NCBI RefSeq assembly: GCF_037076565.1
Contig: NZ_AP029028.1
Location: forward strand, 2,728,001-2,792,000
Direction of reading: 5' to 3'
Source of the DNA: Herbaspirillum sp. DW155
GTDB taxonomy: Bacteria > Pseudomonadota > Gammaproteobacteria > Burkholderiales > Burkholderiaceae_D
Length of the DNA stretch: 64,000 bases
The notes beneath the pieces are model-generated. The model had not been told where the DNA came from and did no database searches. It saw only the letters and a program-made list of their open reading frames with translations. Every line of letters begins with the position of its first letter. The stretch's first letter is position 1. A program made the position numbers and the translations under genes. This document shows positions 1-7,490 of the stretch, one piece after another.

Positions 1-781
1 AGGTGGTTCGCAAGAGCACTCCCTGATCACCCGAGGCGCTCCACGCCGTACAACGATAATGCGTTTGCCGTCCGGGATGGAAGTAGGTCTTCCATTCGAC
101 AGCGTTCGCATGATCCCGGATCATGCCGACAAACCAGCCTTCGTTATTCGGAACGACCGGAACAAAGATGCTGAAATGTTGCAGCGGTGGTCCCTCGCGT
201 CGGCTGGTGGTCCAGCGGCGTTGGTAGTTGTGTTCGATCTCGTCACGCTGCTGCCAGCCATCGGCGCCGCTTCTCCAGTCGGTCACGGAGATACGTTCAC
301 CGGTATCGACATGATGGGTCGCGTTCCATTTCACACCCTCGCTGTGCCACTCCATTCGCTCGACCCGTTCCCTGGCATCGAAATGGGCACCCGGCAGAAT
401 GCTTGCGCCCGGCGGCAGTAAGTTACGCCAGCGCCGATGGATGGCACGCTCCGCATCATGGGGCTGATGACTGGCGTAGATACCGTATTGCTTGAGCTTG
501 CTGTAGAGCTTCTGGATCAGCCCGCTCATCTGCACCTGCAACTGAGCCAATCGTTGACGCGCCTCGGCATAAGCCTGCTGCGCACGCGGATGGCTCTGCA
601 TGCGCCGGGACAGATCAGGGGCATCGAACTTGGTACATTTCTTGTACCAGTCGCTGTTGCGCATGGCGCTGAATGACGAGGACAGCCTGGCTTGCCCTTC
701 GCGAATCTTGGCACGGCCCTCGCCGCCGACAGAGAAATAGTCGCTGACCGACCGGAAACTGAAATTGTTGTAAATGCTCAT
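1..781 (-). CDS. Candidate type III secreted protein, 3' end outside window
   Basis: Reading leftward from the ATG at 781 there is an open frame of 260 codons with no stop before the window edge, so the C-terminus is missing. The start has GAGGA six to seven bases upstream and a HrpL box about 53 bases upstream. The first residues (MSIYNNFSFRSV) have Ile at position 3 and no acidic residue in the first 12, as is typical of Hrp-secreted proteins. Residues about 60-100 are rich in Gln, Ala and Arg and look helical. The later part is rich in Trp and His. I recognise no domain, so no activity is proposed. An effector or secreted helper role is inferred from the promoter and N-terminus only. Confidence 0.7.
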   Translation of the reverse strand, partial: MSIYNNFSFRSVSDYFSVGGEGRAKIREGQARLSSSFSAMRNSDWYKKCTKFDAPDLSRRMQSHPRAQQAYAEARQRLAQLQVQMSGLIQKLYSKLKQYGIYASHQPHDAERAIHRRWRNLLPPGASILPGAHFDARERVERMEWHSEGVKWNATHHVDTGERISVTDWRSGADGWQQRDEIEHNYQRRWTTSRREGPPLQHFSIFVPVVPNNEGWFVGMIRDHANAVEWKTYFHPGRQTHYRCTAWSASGDQGVLLRTT

Positions 782-834
782 GTTGTTGTCCTCAGAAAGA
801 AGCGGTGCGGAAATCACGTCGCTGAACTGATTTC

Positions 835-862
835 TGAGTCGCGACAGACTTGTACCGGTTCC
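835..862 (-). promoter_or_regulatory. HrpL box (hrp promoter)
   Basis: On the minus strand GGAACC (862-857) is followed after 15 bases by CGACTCA (841-835). This matches the HrpL consensus GGAACC-N15/16-CCACNNA except for one base. It lies about 53 bases before the start of the partial gene at 781. Confidence 0.7.
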
Positions 863-1063
863 CTTCATTGCAGGTGCTTGCGCCTGGGCAGGATCTCGCG
901 ATGAAATGAGGAAGCTCACGGAACGGTCGTTGTCCGTCGTGAGACCTGTGGGCAGCGTCAGCAGGCCGCTTCAACCCGTGCAGAGAAATGACATGCGCCG
1001 GGAACGCATCTCACCACGATGGATGAGGTGGGTTCCCGCCCTCTCCTTGACGCGCACCGTCCC

Positions 1064-2629
1064 TCAGGAAGTGGCAGCCAGCGGTGCCATGTTCAGGTTG
1101 CGCCAGACCGGCATGCGTTGTTCGGCGATGGCCTCGGCCAGATAGCGCAGTTCGGCATCTATTTCGTGCGGTGCTTCCAACGCCACGCCCGCCCGTTCGA
1201 GCTTGGCACCTTGGCGCTGCACGGCTTGCGCCATGGCGTGTACCCAGCCTTCCGGCTGTAGCACCGCATGCCCGGCCTGATCGTAAGCGACCCGCTGCAG
1301 CAGGCTGGATTTCACGCCATTGCCCAGCAATGGCGACGCCAGCGCCTGGAAATGATCGCACTCGCGGGAACGGGCTGCGATCACCCGGTTCAGGCGCGCT
1401 GCCGGAGCCTGATCGTTCCCGGCCGAGGAAAGAAAGAATATTGCCGCTTGCCTGCCCGCCATCAATAAGCCAGCCATCGACGCGACCTCGCGCAAGCCAT
1501 ATCCCCGGCTGCGGATTTCCGGCAGAGCGGCCAGTTCGACCAGCGAATGCGGGCGCTCCAGCAGCGCCTCGATCATCGGATCGGCCAGGCGCGCATCGGC
1601 GTTGATCTTGCCGATCACCAGCGTCAGTTCCAGATTGATCCGTGAGCGAGGCAGGGTGAGCGCCACGCCGCAGCGTTCCAGCCAGGCGTCACGGCGAGCC
1701 GGGCTCATCATGCGCGCGCCGCGGACGTAGATATCCTCGCGGAAAGAGCTGTTGCGCAAATGGTCCCATGCCAGCTCACGCATGCCGCTGTTGGGCAGGC
1801 CGGCCAGCAGGTCGCGTTGTCCCTGTGTCAGGTACAGCTGCGTGAAACTGTTCTCGAGCAGGGCCGAGCCGACATAATCCAGTTTGACCGCAGCCATCGC
1901 CTGGATCACATCGATGGAATACAGCGCATCCCATCCCTGGTTCAGATATTCGTGGGCGAGGTAATCCACGTGTTTGCCGCCCAACATCTCCAGCCGCAGC
2001 CCTAGTCCGTCGCTGTCAGCACGGGCGAAGGCGGCGGCTTTCTGGTCGCGCAGCGCCTCGACCAGTGCGCGTCCCTGTGCCACCTGGCGCTCGCAGGACA
2101 GCGTGCTGTCACGGCCGAATTCGCGCAGGAGGCGCTGCAGGGAAAGCGCCGAGCTCCAACCCGGCATGGCGTTGTAGTTGAGGTAGGCGATGCCGCCCGG
2201 CTTGAGGTAACGACGCAGGAATTCGGCGATGTACCTGCGGTTGGCTGCATCGACCCAACTGTAGACGCCGTACATGGTGACGAAATCGAACTGCGGCAGA
2301 TCGATCTCGCCGCCCGCCATCTGCTCGAAACTGCATTCGATTACGGTCAGATTGTCCAGCGATGCGGCGTCAACCAGCTCGCGTGCGGTCTGGACGTGGG
2401 TGGGCAGGAAATCAACGGCATAGAAGCGCCCTTGCGGGTTGGCCGCTGCCAGCACCGCCGAGGTCAGGCCCTGGCCGCAACCCAGTTCCATATAGGTGAA
2501 GGGCCGATCCAGCGGCACCGGTTCCACCCCGTGCACCACACAGCCAACACTCAAATGAACCGGGCTTTGCTCGGCGAAGAAACTGACCGGATAGTCGATG
2601 CCATGCACATAGCCATTGCTCCATTCCAT
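1064..2629 (-). CDS. Class I SAM methyltransferase with regulatory domain
   Basis: This 521-residue protein has the SAM-binding motif E-L-G-C-G-Q-G at residues 48-54 within a Rossmann methyltransferase fold (about 40-200). A long C-terminal part resembles the methyltransferase regulatory domain family, which also occurs in rickettsial protein-lysine methyltransferases. The start at 2629 (MEWSNG) is chosen because AAAGG lies just upstream. In-frame codons continue to 2701 but have no ribosome site. There is no signal peptide and no HrpL box in front, and the 290 bases upstream show nothing else. The substrate is unknown. Its position between Hrp-regulated genes makes a protein-modifying role thinkable but unproven. 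Confidence 0.85.
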   Translation of the reverse strand: MEWSNGYVHGIDYPVSFFAEQSPVHLSVGCVVHGVEPVPLDRPFTYMELGCGQGLTSAVLAAANPQGRFYAVDFLPTHVQTARELVDAASLDNLTVIECSFEQMAGGEIDLPQFDFVTMYGVYSWVDAANRRYIAEFLRRYLKPGGIAYLNYNAMPGWSSALSLQRLLREFGRDSTLSCERQVAQGRALVEALRDQKAAAFARADSDGLGLRLEMLGGKHVDYLAHEYLNQGWDALYSIDVIQAMAAVKLDYVGSALLENSFTQLYLTQGQRDLLAGLPNSGMRELAWDHLRNSSFREDIYVRGARMMSPARRDAWLERCGVALTLPRSRINLELTLVIGKINADARLADPMIEALLERPHSLVELAALPEIRSRGYGLREVASMAGLLMAGRQAAIFFLSSAGNDQAPAARLNRVIAARSRECDHFQALASPLLGNGVKSSLLQRVAYDQAGHAVLQPEGWVHAMAQAVQRQGAKLERAGVALEAPHEIDAELRYLAEAIAEQRMPVWRNLNMAPLAATS

Positions 2630-2919
2630 TGCGTTTGCCTTTCTGTCGTAAGAAATGCGCCGCACCGTATACCCCGGGCAGGCGCTGCGCATGCGACACA
2701 CTGCATGCCGTTGTACTGATCCGCTGGCTTATTTGCGGGGCATGCGACGAATGCGGTGCCAGGGGAAATGCTCATCCAACACGGGCTGTTGGAGCGTGTC
2801 CACAGGCAGGGCCGCAGCTGAGATGCTGTGGCCGTTTCTCGCAGCGTCGCGCGAACGTGAATGGGTCATCGTGGTCGTCATCCTGTCAGATCAAGCAGGT
2901 AAAGAAGGCGCAGCGCTGA

Positions 2920-3093
2920 TCAGACAGCCGCCTGCGCCGCATCCTCGGCCTTCTTGATGAACTTGGTGAACACCGTCACATTGTCGACGTTTGTCACCGC
3001 AGCACTGATGGCCGACTCGACTTGCATGGAGCGCTCAGCCCCCTTGCGAACGCCATCACCCACACCAACCGAAGAAGTCGCATTACTGATCAT
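2920..3093 (-). CDS. Small type III-associated protein, paralogue of 3466-3618
   Basis: This is a 57-residue protein. The ATG at 3093 is preceded by AAGGAG with good spacing. The C-terminal half contains T-K-F-I-K-K-A-E-D, which matches T-K-F-V-K-K-G-E-D in the 50-residue protein two genes upstream, so the two are paralogues. It has no Cys and no signal peptide, and is predicted helical with heptad-like Val/Ala spacing. It is the last gene of a leftward trio that starts behind a HrpL box near 3780. Needle, pilus or inner-rod subunits are this small, so a structural secretion role is possible. The family cannot be named from sequence alone. Confidence 0.75.
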   Translation of the reverse strand: MISNATSSVGVGDGVRKGAERSMQVESAISAAVTNVDNVTVFTKFIKKAEDAAQAAV

Positions 3094-3143
3094 CCATTTC
3101 TCCTTGATTTCTCCTTGCCGCAGTCGCGCCTGGTACGTACCAC

Positions 3144-3356
3144 CTATTGCTGGTCGTTGACGTTCTTGGCCATGGCGCTGAAGATCTTCAGCTTGGCCAG
3201 CGATGTAGCTTGCTGAGACACCCACAGCTGGAATTCCATGGCATTTTCCGAGCCGGCCCGGGCATTCTGCACCATGGGATCTTCACCACCCTGACGCAGG
3301 CTGGGATTGCCGTACGACTGGGATGAATTCATCATCTGGCTTTGATAAGTGCTCAT
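3144..3356 (-). CDS. Small type III-associated protein, possible filament subunit
   Basis: This is a 70-residue protein. The ATG at 3356 has AAAGGAG seven bases upstream. The N-terminus is polar and rich in Ser, Gln and Asn (MSTYQSQMM). The C-terminal half, with M-E-F-Q-L-W-V-S-Q-Q and L-A-K-L-K-I-F, should form an amphipathic helix. There is no Cys. It is the middle gene of the leftward trio behind the 3766-3793 HrpL box. Small size, a disordered N-terminus and a helical C-terminus fit needle or inner-rod subunits of Hrp systems, but I see no diagnostic motif and the functional call is weak. Confidence 0.75.
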   Translation of the reverse strand: MSTYQSQMMNSSQSYGNPSLRQGGEDPMVQNARAGSENAMEFQLWVSQQATSLAKLKIFSAMAKNVNDQQ

Positions 3357-3465
3357 CAGCGTCTCCTTTCATGAGGACGTCATTTGAAAAAAGAATCGAC
3401 AGTGGCAGTGGCGGCACCGCTGCGGATACCGCCACCTGCCGGAAACTTTCCGGTCGTTACCGAGC

Positions 3466-3618
3466 TTAAATATTTTGGATGGCGTTATCCTCCCCTTTCT
3501 TCACGAATTTGGTATATGCGGTAACGGCATTGACAGCGGTTTCAGCTGCGCTTTCCATACTTTGATCCGCAATTGCATGTCCAGAACCTGCAAGAGAAGC
3601 ACCACCTACAGCAGCCAT
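3466..3618 (-). CDS. Very small type III-associated protein
   Basis: This is a 50-residue protein. The ATG at 3618 is chosen because GGAGG sits six bases upstream. The N-terminus is Gly/Ala/Ser rich (MAAVGGASLAGSGHA). The C-terminus shares its T-K-F-(V/I)-K-K-x-E-D pattern with the gene at 2920-3093. It is the first gene of the trio and starts about 147 bases downstream of a HrpL box. It has no Cys and no transmembrane segment. I infer a secreted or structural part of the Hrp machinery from size, composition and promoter, but no family assignment is possible by eye. Confidence 0.7.
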   Translation of the reverse strand: MAAVGGASLAGSGHAIADQSMESAAETAVNAVTAYTKFVKKGEDNAIQNI

Positions 3619-3765
3619 AACAACCTCCATGAATGGTAAAAAAAAGTACCGCACTACCGGAACAGCAGAACGGTCATCGATGGGTGGGAAAGCCGACGCC
3701 GATAGTTCCGTCGGCGAGATCATTTTCTTTGTGCAGCGAGCTGGCGGAATGTCCGCCAGTCTTCC

Positions 3766-3793
3766 TGTATGGATTTTCCGGCGGTGCGGTTCC
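3766..3793 (-). promoter_or_regulatory. HrpL box for the small-protein trio
   Basis: Minus-strand GGAACC (3793-3788), then 15 bases, then CCATACA (3772-3766). One base differs from CCACNNA. It lies upstream of the gene starting at 3618 and is divergent from the box at 3855-3883. Confidence 0.6.
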
Positions 3794-3854
3794 ATTCATG
3801 GCAGGCGCCTGCAATCGAGCTGCGAGGCGATGTGACGAAATGAAAGAGTCGCAC

Positions 3855-3883
3855 GGAACCGTTGCGCCCCCCGAAACAACCTA
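3855..3883 (+). promoter_or_regulatory. HrpL box for the harpin-like gene
   Basis: GGAACC (3855-3860), 16 bases, then CAACCTA (3877-3883). This is one base off CCACNNA, and the same CAAC variant occurs at 5395-5401. It lies 45 bases before the ATG at 3929, a normal distance for a sigma-HrpL promoter. Confidence 0.75.
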
Positions 3884-3928
3884 TCGGGGCAGTAATGATG
3901 TTCCCTTCAACTCTTACAAGGAAATAAC

Positions 3929-4348
3929 ATGAGCTTAAGTATCTCGTCTGGTAGCGTCAGCAGCATCCCGACCGGCGCCGAAATGGATTCGTTCTCGTCG
4001 ACCCTGAAAAATGCATCATCCGGCGACCTGCTCAAGGCCCTGGGCAAAGATGGTATGGAGCCATGGCAGAAGGATGCCATCCTAAAGGAACTGGAAAACC
4101 GAGCGCAGCAATCGCAGAAACCCGATTCCAACAGCGGTGCCAACAGCGCCGGCAACGGTGGCGGCAATGGCGGCGATGATGACGAGATCAAGAAGCTGCT
4201 CAAGAAACTGACCAAAGGCACCATCAGCCCTGGTGAAGAGCAGAAGCTGGCCGGTGCCCTGGGCGTGGATACCCAGACCCTGGATGCCGCCAAGGGCGGC
4301 GATGCTGGCGGCGGCGACGCCGGCGGCGGCGACATCAAGGGCGGCTGA
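3929..4348 (+). CDS. Harpin-like glycine-rich secreted protein
   Basis: This 139-residue protein has no cysteine, a Ser-rich N-terminus (MSLSISSGSVSS, Leu at position 3, no acid in the first 12) and two Gly-rich tracts, at about residues 68-86 and 122-139. The second contains repeated D-A-G-G-G units. Between them lie short amphipathic helices such as I-K-K-L-L-K-K-L. This is the profile of harpins (Hpa1, PopA, HrpN types), small heat-stable proteins released by the Hrp system that elicit plant responses or assist translocation. AAGGAAATAAC precedes the ATG and a HrpL box lies 45 bases upstream. The gene stands alone and ends at a strong palindrome at 4431. Assignment rests on composition and promoter, not on alignment. 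Confidence 0.75.
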   Translation: MSLSISSGSVSSIPTGAEMDSFSSTLKNASSGDLLKALGKDGMEPWQKDAILKELENRAQQSQKPDSNSGANSAGNGGGNGGDDDEIKKLLKKLTKGTISPGEEQKLAGALGVDTQTLDAAKGGDAGGGDAGGGDIKGG

Positions 4349-4430
4349 TCCTTTAGCAGGGTTGCGCGATGGCGTGCACGATCCAGCCATCGCAGCGCCT
4401 GTGCAGTGCCTGCAGGCGCGCAACAAAGCA

Positions 4431-4460
4431 GACGAGACCCCGGCATGCCGGGGTCTCGTC
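4431..4460. terminator. Perfect 30-base palindrome between convergent genes
   Basis: GACGAGACCCCGGC and its exact complement face each other with only an AT centre. It lies between the end of the harpin-like gene (4348) and the end of the chaperone gene (4523). There is no long T-run, so it may act as a bidirectional stem rather than a classical Rho-independent terminator. Confidence 0.65.
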
Positions 4461-4522
4461 GTTGCTTGCGTGTTGCGTCACCAGCGAGCGCACGCATTAC
4501 ACGCTGCGCTATCCTGGCTCAC

Positions 4523-4945
4523 TCAGATTTCCGTTCCGTCCTCACCAAACAGGTAATGGTCGCGCCGCCAGCGCAGTGCCAGGCTCACCAGGAAATCAAA
4601 CAGTTCCAGGGTCGATTCCAGCGAGGCCGAACTCAGTGAAAAGCGGCAGATGAGGATGATGCTGTCCTTCTGCGCCTGATAGGTGAAGGCGGGGCAATTG
4701 GCGTTGAAGAGATACATGTTGGTCTCCAGCAGGCGCAGCAATATTTTCTCGCGCTGAAACTGAGGCAGCGGGCCGAATTCGCAAGACAGCAGCACGCTGT
4801 CCGGCACGATCAGTCCACCGTGGTAGAGATTCAATTCCACCCCCTTCACCTGCATGGTGGTGGCCTGGTGCATGGTTCCCTGTAGAGGCATTCCGAAATG
4901 TGCGCCCAGTTGTTCAATCAATTGTCGGTAACGGCTGATCGTCAT
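4523..4945 (-). CDS. CesT/Tir-type type III secretion chaperone
   Basis: This 140-residue protein (MTISRYRQLIEQLGAHF) follows the CesT-family plan: an N-terminal helix, a strand region around V-E-L-N-L-Y-H-G, a central L-L-R-L-L-E-T-N-M-Y-L-F helix, strands with F-T-Y-Q-A-Q and I-C-R-F-S-L, and a C-terminal helix ending in L-R-W-R-R-D. Such chaperones dimerise in the cytoplasm and keep one effector secretion-competent. Its ATG overlaps the stop of the gene at 4942-5202 (ATGA), so translation is coupled and both use the 5250-5278 HrpL box. The frame stays open upstream to 5308, but the coupled start is preferred. The second chaperone at 8616 shares the L-L-E-T-N-L motif and W-R-K-D ending. Confidence 0.85.
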   Translation of the reverse strand: MTISRYRQLIEQLGAHFGMPLQGTMHQATTMQVKGVELNLYHGGLIVPDSVLLSCEFGPLPQFQREKILLRLLETNMYLFNANCPAFTYQAQKDSIILICRFSLSSASLESTLELFDFLVSLALRWRRDHYLFGEDGTEI

Positions 4946-5202
4946 TTTTGCTTGTTGTTGTAGGCCCGCGTATTGCGTCGGCCAGGCGGTGCCGCAGCGG
5001 GGCAAGCACCTGCAGCACCGCCGCTGAGAGCCGGCTCCACGACGTCCTTGTAACGTCCTGCTCCGGCCTGCCGTCTTACTTGATGTCTTCCGGTTTGGGG
5101 CTGCTGTCTTCCGTGCATCCCTCGATGAAGTGTGCCGACGGGGTTCATGAGGGTATCCAGGGGATGCGTCAGTGCATGAAACAGACCGCCAATGAGCGAC
5201 AT
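4942..5202 (-). CDS. Small HrpL-controlled protein upstream of chaperone
   Basis: This is an 86-residue protein. The ATG at 5202 is preceded by AAGGAAAGGAG, one of the best ribosome sites in the window, and by a perfect HrpL box 47 bases upstream. The N-terminus (MSLIGGLFHALTHPLD) has Leu at 3 and Ile at 4 and lacks acidic residues until residue 16. The rest is basic and rich in Gly, Arg, Gln and Pro. Its stop overlaps the start of the chaperone gene, so it is a plausible cargo of that chaperone. I do not recognise a family. The low-complexity C-terminal half could also mean that only the first 40 residues matter. Confidence 0.7.
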   Translation of the reverse strand: MSLIGGLFHALTHPLDTLMNPVGTLHRGMHGRQQPQTGRHQVRRQAGAGRYKDVVEPALSGGAAGACPAAAPPGRRNTRAYNNKQK

Positions 5203-5249
5203 GATGTACTCCTTTCCTTGAGGTGAAGTTGACTCGACATGAGTCGACA

Positions 5250-5278
5250 TGAGTGGGCGCGCCACTGTGCCCGGTTCC
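5250..5278 (-). promoter_or_regulatory. Perfect HrpL box for small protein and chaperone
   Basis: Minus-strand GGAACC (5278-5273), 16 bases, then CCACTCA (5256-5250) matches the HrpL consensus at every fixed position. It lies 47 bases before the ATG at 5202. Confidence 0.85.
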
Positions 5279-5372
5279 CTCCCCGTCTCGTTCCCTACGC
5301 CTGCCCACGCCCCCTTGCCGGCCACCCGATAGCGGCCGGATCGCCCGGCCATTCCCATTTTATTGCCACGAT

Positions 5373-5401
5373 GGAACCAGCCCTTTTCGGGCCTCAACTC
5401 A
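5373..5401 (+). promoter_or_regulatory. HrpL box for ATP-grasp/racemase/chaperone operon
   Basis: GGAACC (5373-5378), 16 bases, CAACTCA (5395-5401). It has the same one-base variant as the harpin promoter. It sits about 160 bases upstream of the ATG at 5561, leaving a long leader, and is divergent from the box at 5250-5278. Confidence 0.75.
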
Positions 5402-5560
5402 ATGACGCGGGTTCAATGAATTTCCCGCCATTCACCCCGGAAGCACCCTTGACGTGACATGCACACACCGCCCTCCCATTGGTGCGGACATGCCCCTGTT
5501 ACACGGCAACTGCCTCCGGTTCATCACGCAATTTTGAGAATACACAGGCAAGAAAAAAAA

Positions 5561-7402
5561 ATGGCATACATTCCATCCACCAGCGGCATCAAGCGCGATT
5601 ACGACGACTACGCCGACACCTCCTCCCAATCCCCCACCCGCGCCACGACGCCCACTGAAACCGGCGGCACCCCGCGCATCTCCGGTTCCGGCTCGCGTGC
5701 CTCCTCGCTGCGGGCCGTCTCTGATCCCGTGGTCGCCGAGATCCTGCAGAACATCACCGGCAAGGACGATGGCCTGGCGGCCAAGAACCTGTCGTTGCTG
5801 CAGAAGCGCCTGGGTTCCGGCTTCGTCAAGATGATGACCAGTCCCGGTGTAGCCGACCTGGTGCGCGACGTCAAGCTGGAACAGAACTTCGAGACCCAGC
5901 GCGGGCAGGACGCCGCACTGGCCAAACATTTTGGCGATGCCTCGGCCGTGCCGCTGCCCGCCAACATCAAACCGACCGAATTCGTGGTGGCACCGCTGGA
6001 CATCATGCCCTACAAGGTCGCCGACTCCGGCGAGTTCCGCGCCACCCTGCTGGAACTCAACGGCACCGGCTACGGCAACATCACCACCATGGAGCCCAAC
6101 ACTCTGGACACCGTGATGAGTTCGTTCGGCAACGTCAGCCACATCCTTGAGAAAGAACCGACGGCACTGTTCCTGGTCGCCTGTTCCGGACGTGAAGATC
6201 CGCCCGCGTTCGGGCAAAGCAAGAAGATCCACGAAAAGCTGATGATCGCCAATGCCATGCAGACCACCATCACGCAAGCGCAACAGGAGCAGGCCGAGAA
6301 GACCGGTCAGCCGGTCCTGGGCGTGCAGGTACTGGGCGTGGACAGCTTCGATGCCGACGCCCTGGTCATGAAGGACGGCAAGCCGGTCATCGAGAACAGC
6401 AAGGCACTGGAAAAACCGGGACGCGACAAGGATGGCGTGGAAAAAATGAAGAACATCCTCAACGGCCACAACTGGGACAAGCCCACCCAACCCACCGTGC
6501 TGGTCGGCTATACCGCGCAACTGGCCAAGGCCATCGAGATCCACGACGGCACGCCCTTCCTCAATGGCCGCAAGGTCAGCTTCATCGGCAACGACCGTCT
6601 GGTGCTGAACATCAATGCGCTCAATGAAGGCAGCGGCAAGAAACTCGATACCAGCAAATTCACCTCCAACAACATCAGCTATGTGCCGGCCGCTTCCAAG
6701 GGCCACGCCTACGCGTTCACCAACCAGTTCAACAAGGCCGAGGGTGCGGCCTATCCGGGCTTCTCGCGCGAGATCGTCAATCGTCAGGCCTCCACCCTGG
6801 AAGATGTCGAGAAGGAAGTGCTGAGCATGCTGGCCGAGGGCAAGCGCGTCATCATCAAGCCCAGTGGCACCGGCCATGGCGACGGTATCCGCGCCTTCGA
6901 CATTGCCGAGAAGGAGACCCCGGAACTGATCCGCCAGGAAATCAGGGAGTCCTACGAATCGGTCAAGGGCACCTATGGTGACCGTGGCGGCTTCCCGTAC
7001 ACCATCTCCGAGTACCTGACCGCCGACCGTGTGTCCAAGGAGGACTCGCCGCTGAAGTCGATGAAATACGAATTTCGCGTGGCCGTGTACTCGGATTACT
7101 CCGACAAGGAAAAGGGCCCTCAGCTCAAGGCGGTGCCGGCGATCATCAAGATCGATGGCGGCTCCAAACTGCGCGAAGGTGAAAGCGGCGACTTCTCCAA
7201 GAGCTTCGCCAGCGTCTCGGCCCAGGTGCTGGCCACCGGCCTGCCCGCGTCCGAATTCATGAAGCCGCTGTGCAGTGAAGCCACGCTGGATCTGGTCGGT
7301 GTGAGCAAGGAAGAGATGACCGAGCTGTGCGAGTGGTCAACTCGCCTGGTGTCGCACATCCTGGCCAACGTCGACCAGAGCGACACCATCCTGGACAAGT
7401 AA
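5561..7402 (+). CDS. ATP-grasp-like enzyme under HrpL control, candidate effector
   Basis: This is a 613-residue protein. Residues 1-55 are disordered and rich in Ser, Thr, Pro and Asp. The first 12 (MAYIPSTSGIKR) have Ile at 4 and no acid, as in Hrp-secreted effectors. The C-terminal third looks like an ATP-grasp domain: K-R-V-I-I-K-P-S-G-T-G-H-G-D-G around 427-441 for the lysine strand and glycine loop, E-F-R-V-A-V-Y around 503-509, and an acidic or Asn-bearing segment in between. ATP-grasp enzymes join a carboxylate to an amine through an acyl phosphate. The middle domain (about 130-400) is unfamiliar. It is first in an operon with a racemase-family gene and a type III chaperone. The start has only a weak ribosome site in an A-run. 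Injected enzyme or small-molecule ligase are both possible. Confidence 0.8.
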   Translation: MAYIPSTSGIKRDYDDYADTSSQSPTRATTPTETGGTPRISGSGSRASSLRAVSDPVVAEILQNITGKDDGLAAKNLSLLQKRLGSGFVKMMTSPGVADLVRDVKLEQNFETQRGQDAALAKHFGDASAVPLPANIKPTEFVVAPLDIMPYKVADSGEFRATLLELNGTGYGNITTMEPNTLDTVMSSFGNVSHILEKEPTALFLVACSGREDPPAFGQSKKIHEKLMIANAMQTTITQAQQEQAEKTGQPVLGVQVLGVDSFDADALVMKDGKPVIENSKALEKPGRDKDGVEKMKNILNGHNWDKPTQPTVLVGYTAQLAKAIEIHDGTPFLNGRKVSFIGNDRLVLNINALNEGSGKKLDTSKFTSNNISYVPAASKGHAYAFTNQFNKAEGAAYPGFSREIVNRQASTLEDVEKEVLSMLAEGKRVIIKPSGTGHGDGIRAFDIAEKETPELIRQEIRESYESVKGTYGDRGGFPYTISEYLTADRVSKEDSPLKSMKYEFRVAVYSDYSDKEKGPQLKAVPAIIKIDGGSKLREGESGDFSKSFASVSAQVLATGLPASEFMKPLCSEATLDLVGVSKEEMTELCEWSTRLVSHILANVDQSDTILDK

Positions 7403-7426
7403 TTTCCGCAGAGTCAGACGCGTAAT

Positions 7427-7451
7427 CCCGTGCGGCCCGGCGCCGCACGGG
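7427..7451 (+). other. Intercistronic GC hairpin
   Basis: CCCGTGCGGC and GCCGCACGGG form a 10-bp stem around a 5-base loop, 24 bases after the ATP-grasp stop and 39 bases before the next start. No T-run follows, so it more likely stabilises or attenuates the transcript than terminates it. Confidence 0.6.
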
Positions 7452-7490
7452 GCTTGCGCCCTGCTCCATCCATTCGACTCAGAGATAATC

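Noticed and set aside
4946-5308. Upstream extension of the first chaperone gene in the same frame
   Set aside because: The extension overlaps a small gene with a perfect HrpL box and strong ribosome site, and the ATGA overlap gives a better start. The extra residues do not resemble a chaperone.
5432-6877. Long antisense open frame of 481 codons opposite the ATP-grasp gene
   Set aside because: It mirrors the codon pattern of the real gene, has no ribosome site or domain, and is a GC-rich shadow frame. The same holds for long opposite frames at 9282-10547, 37679-39280 and 44166-45545.
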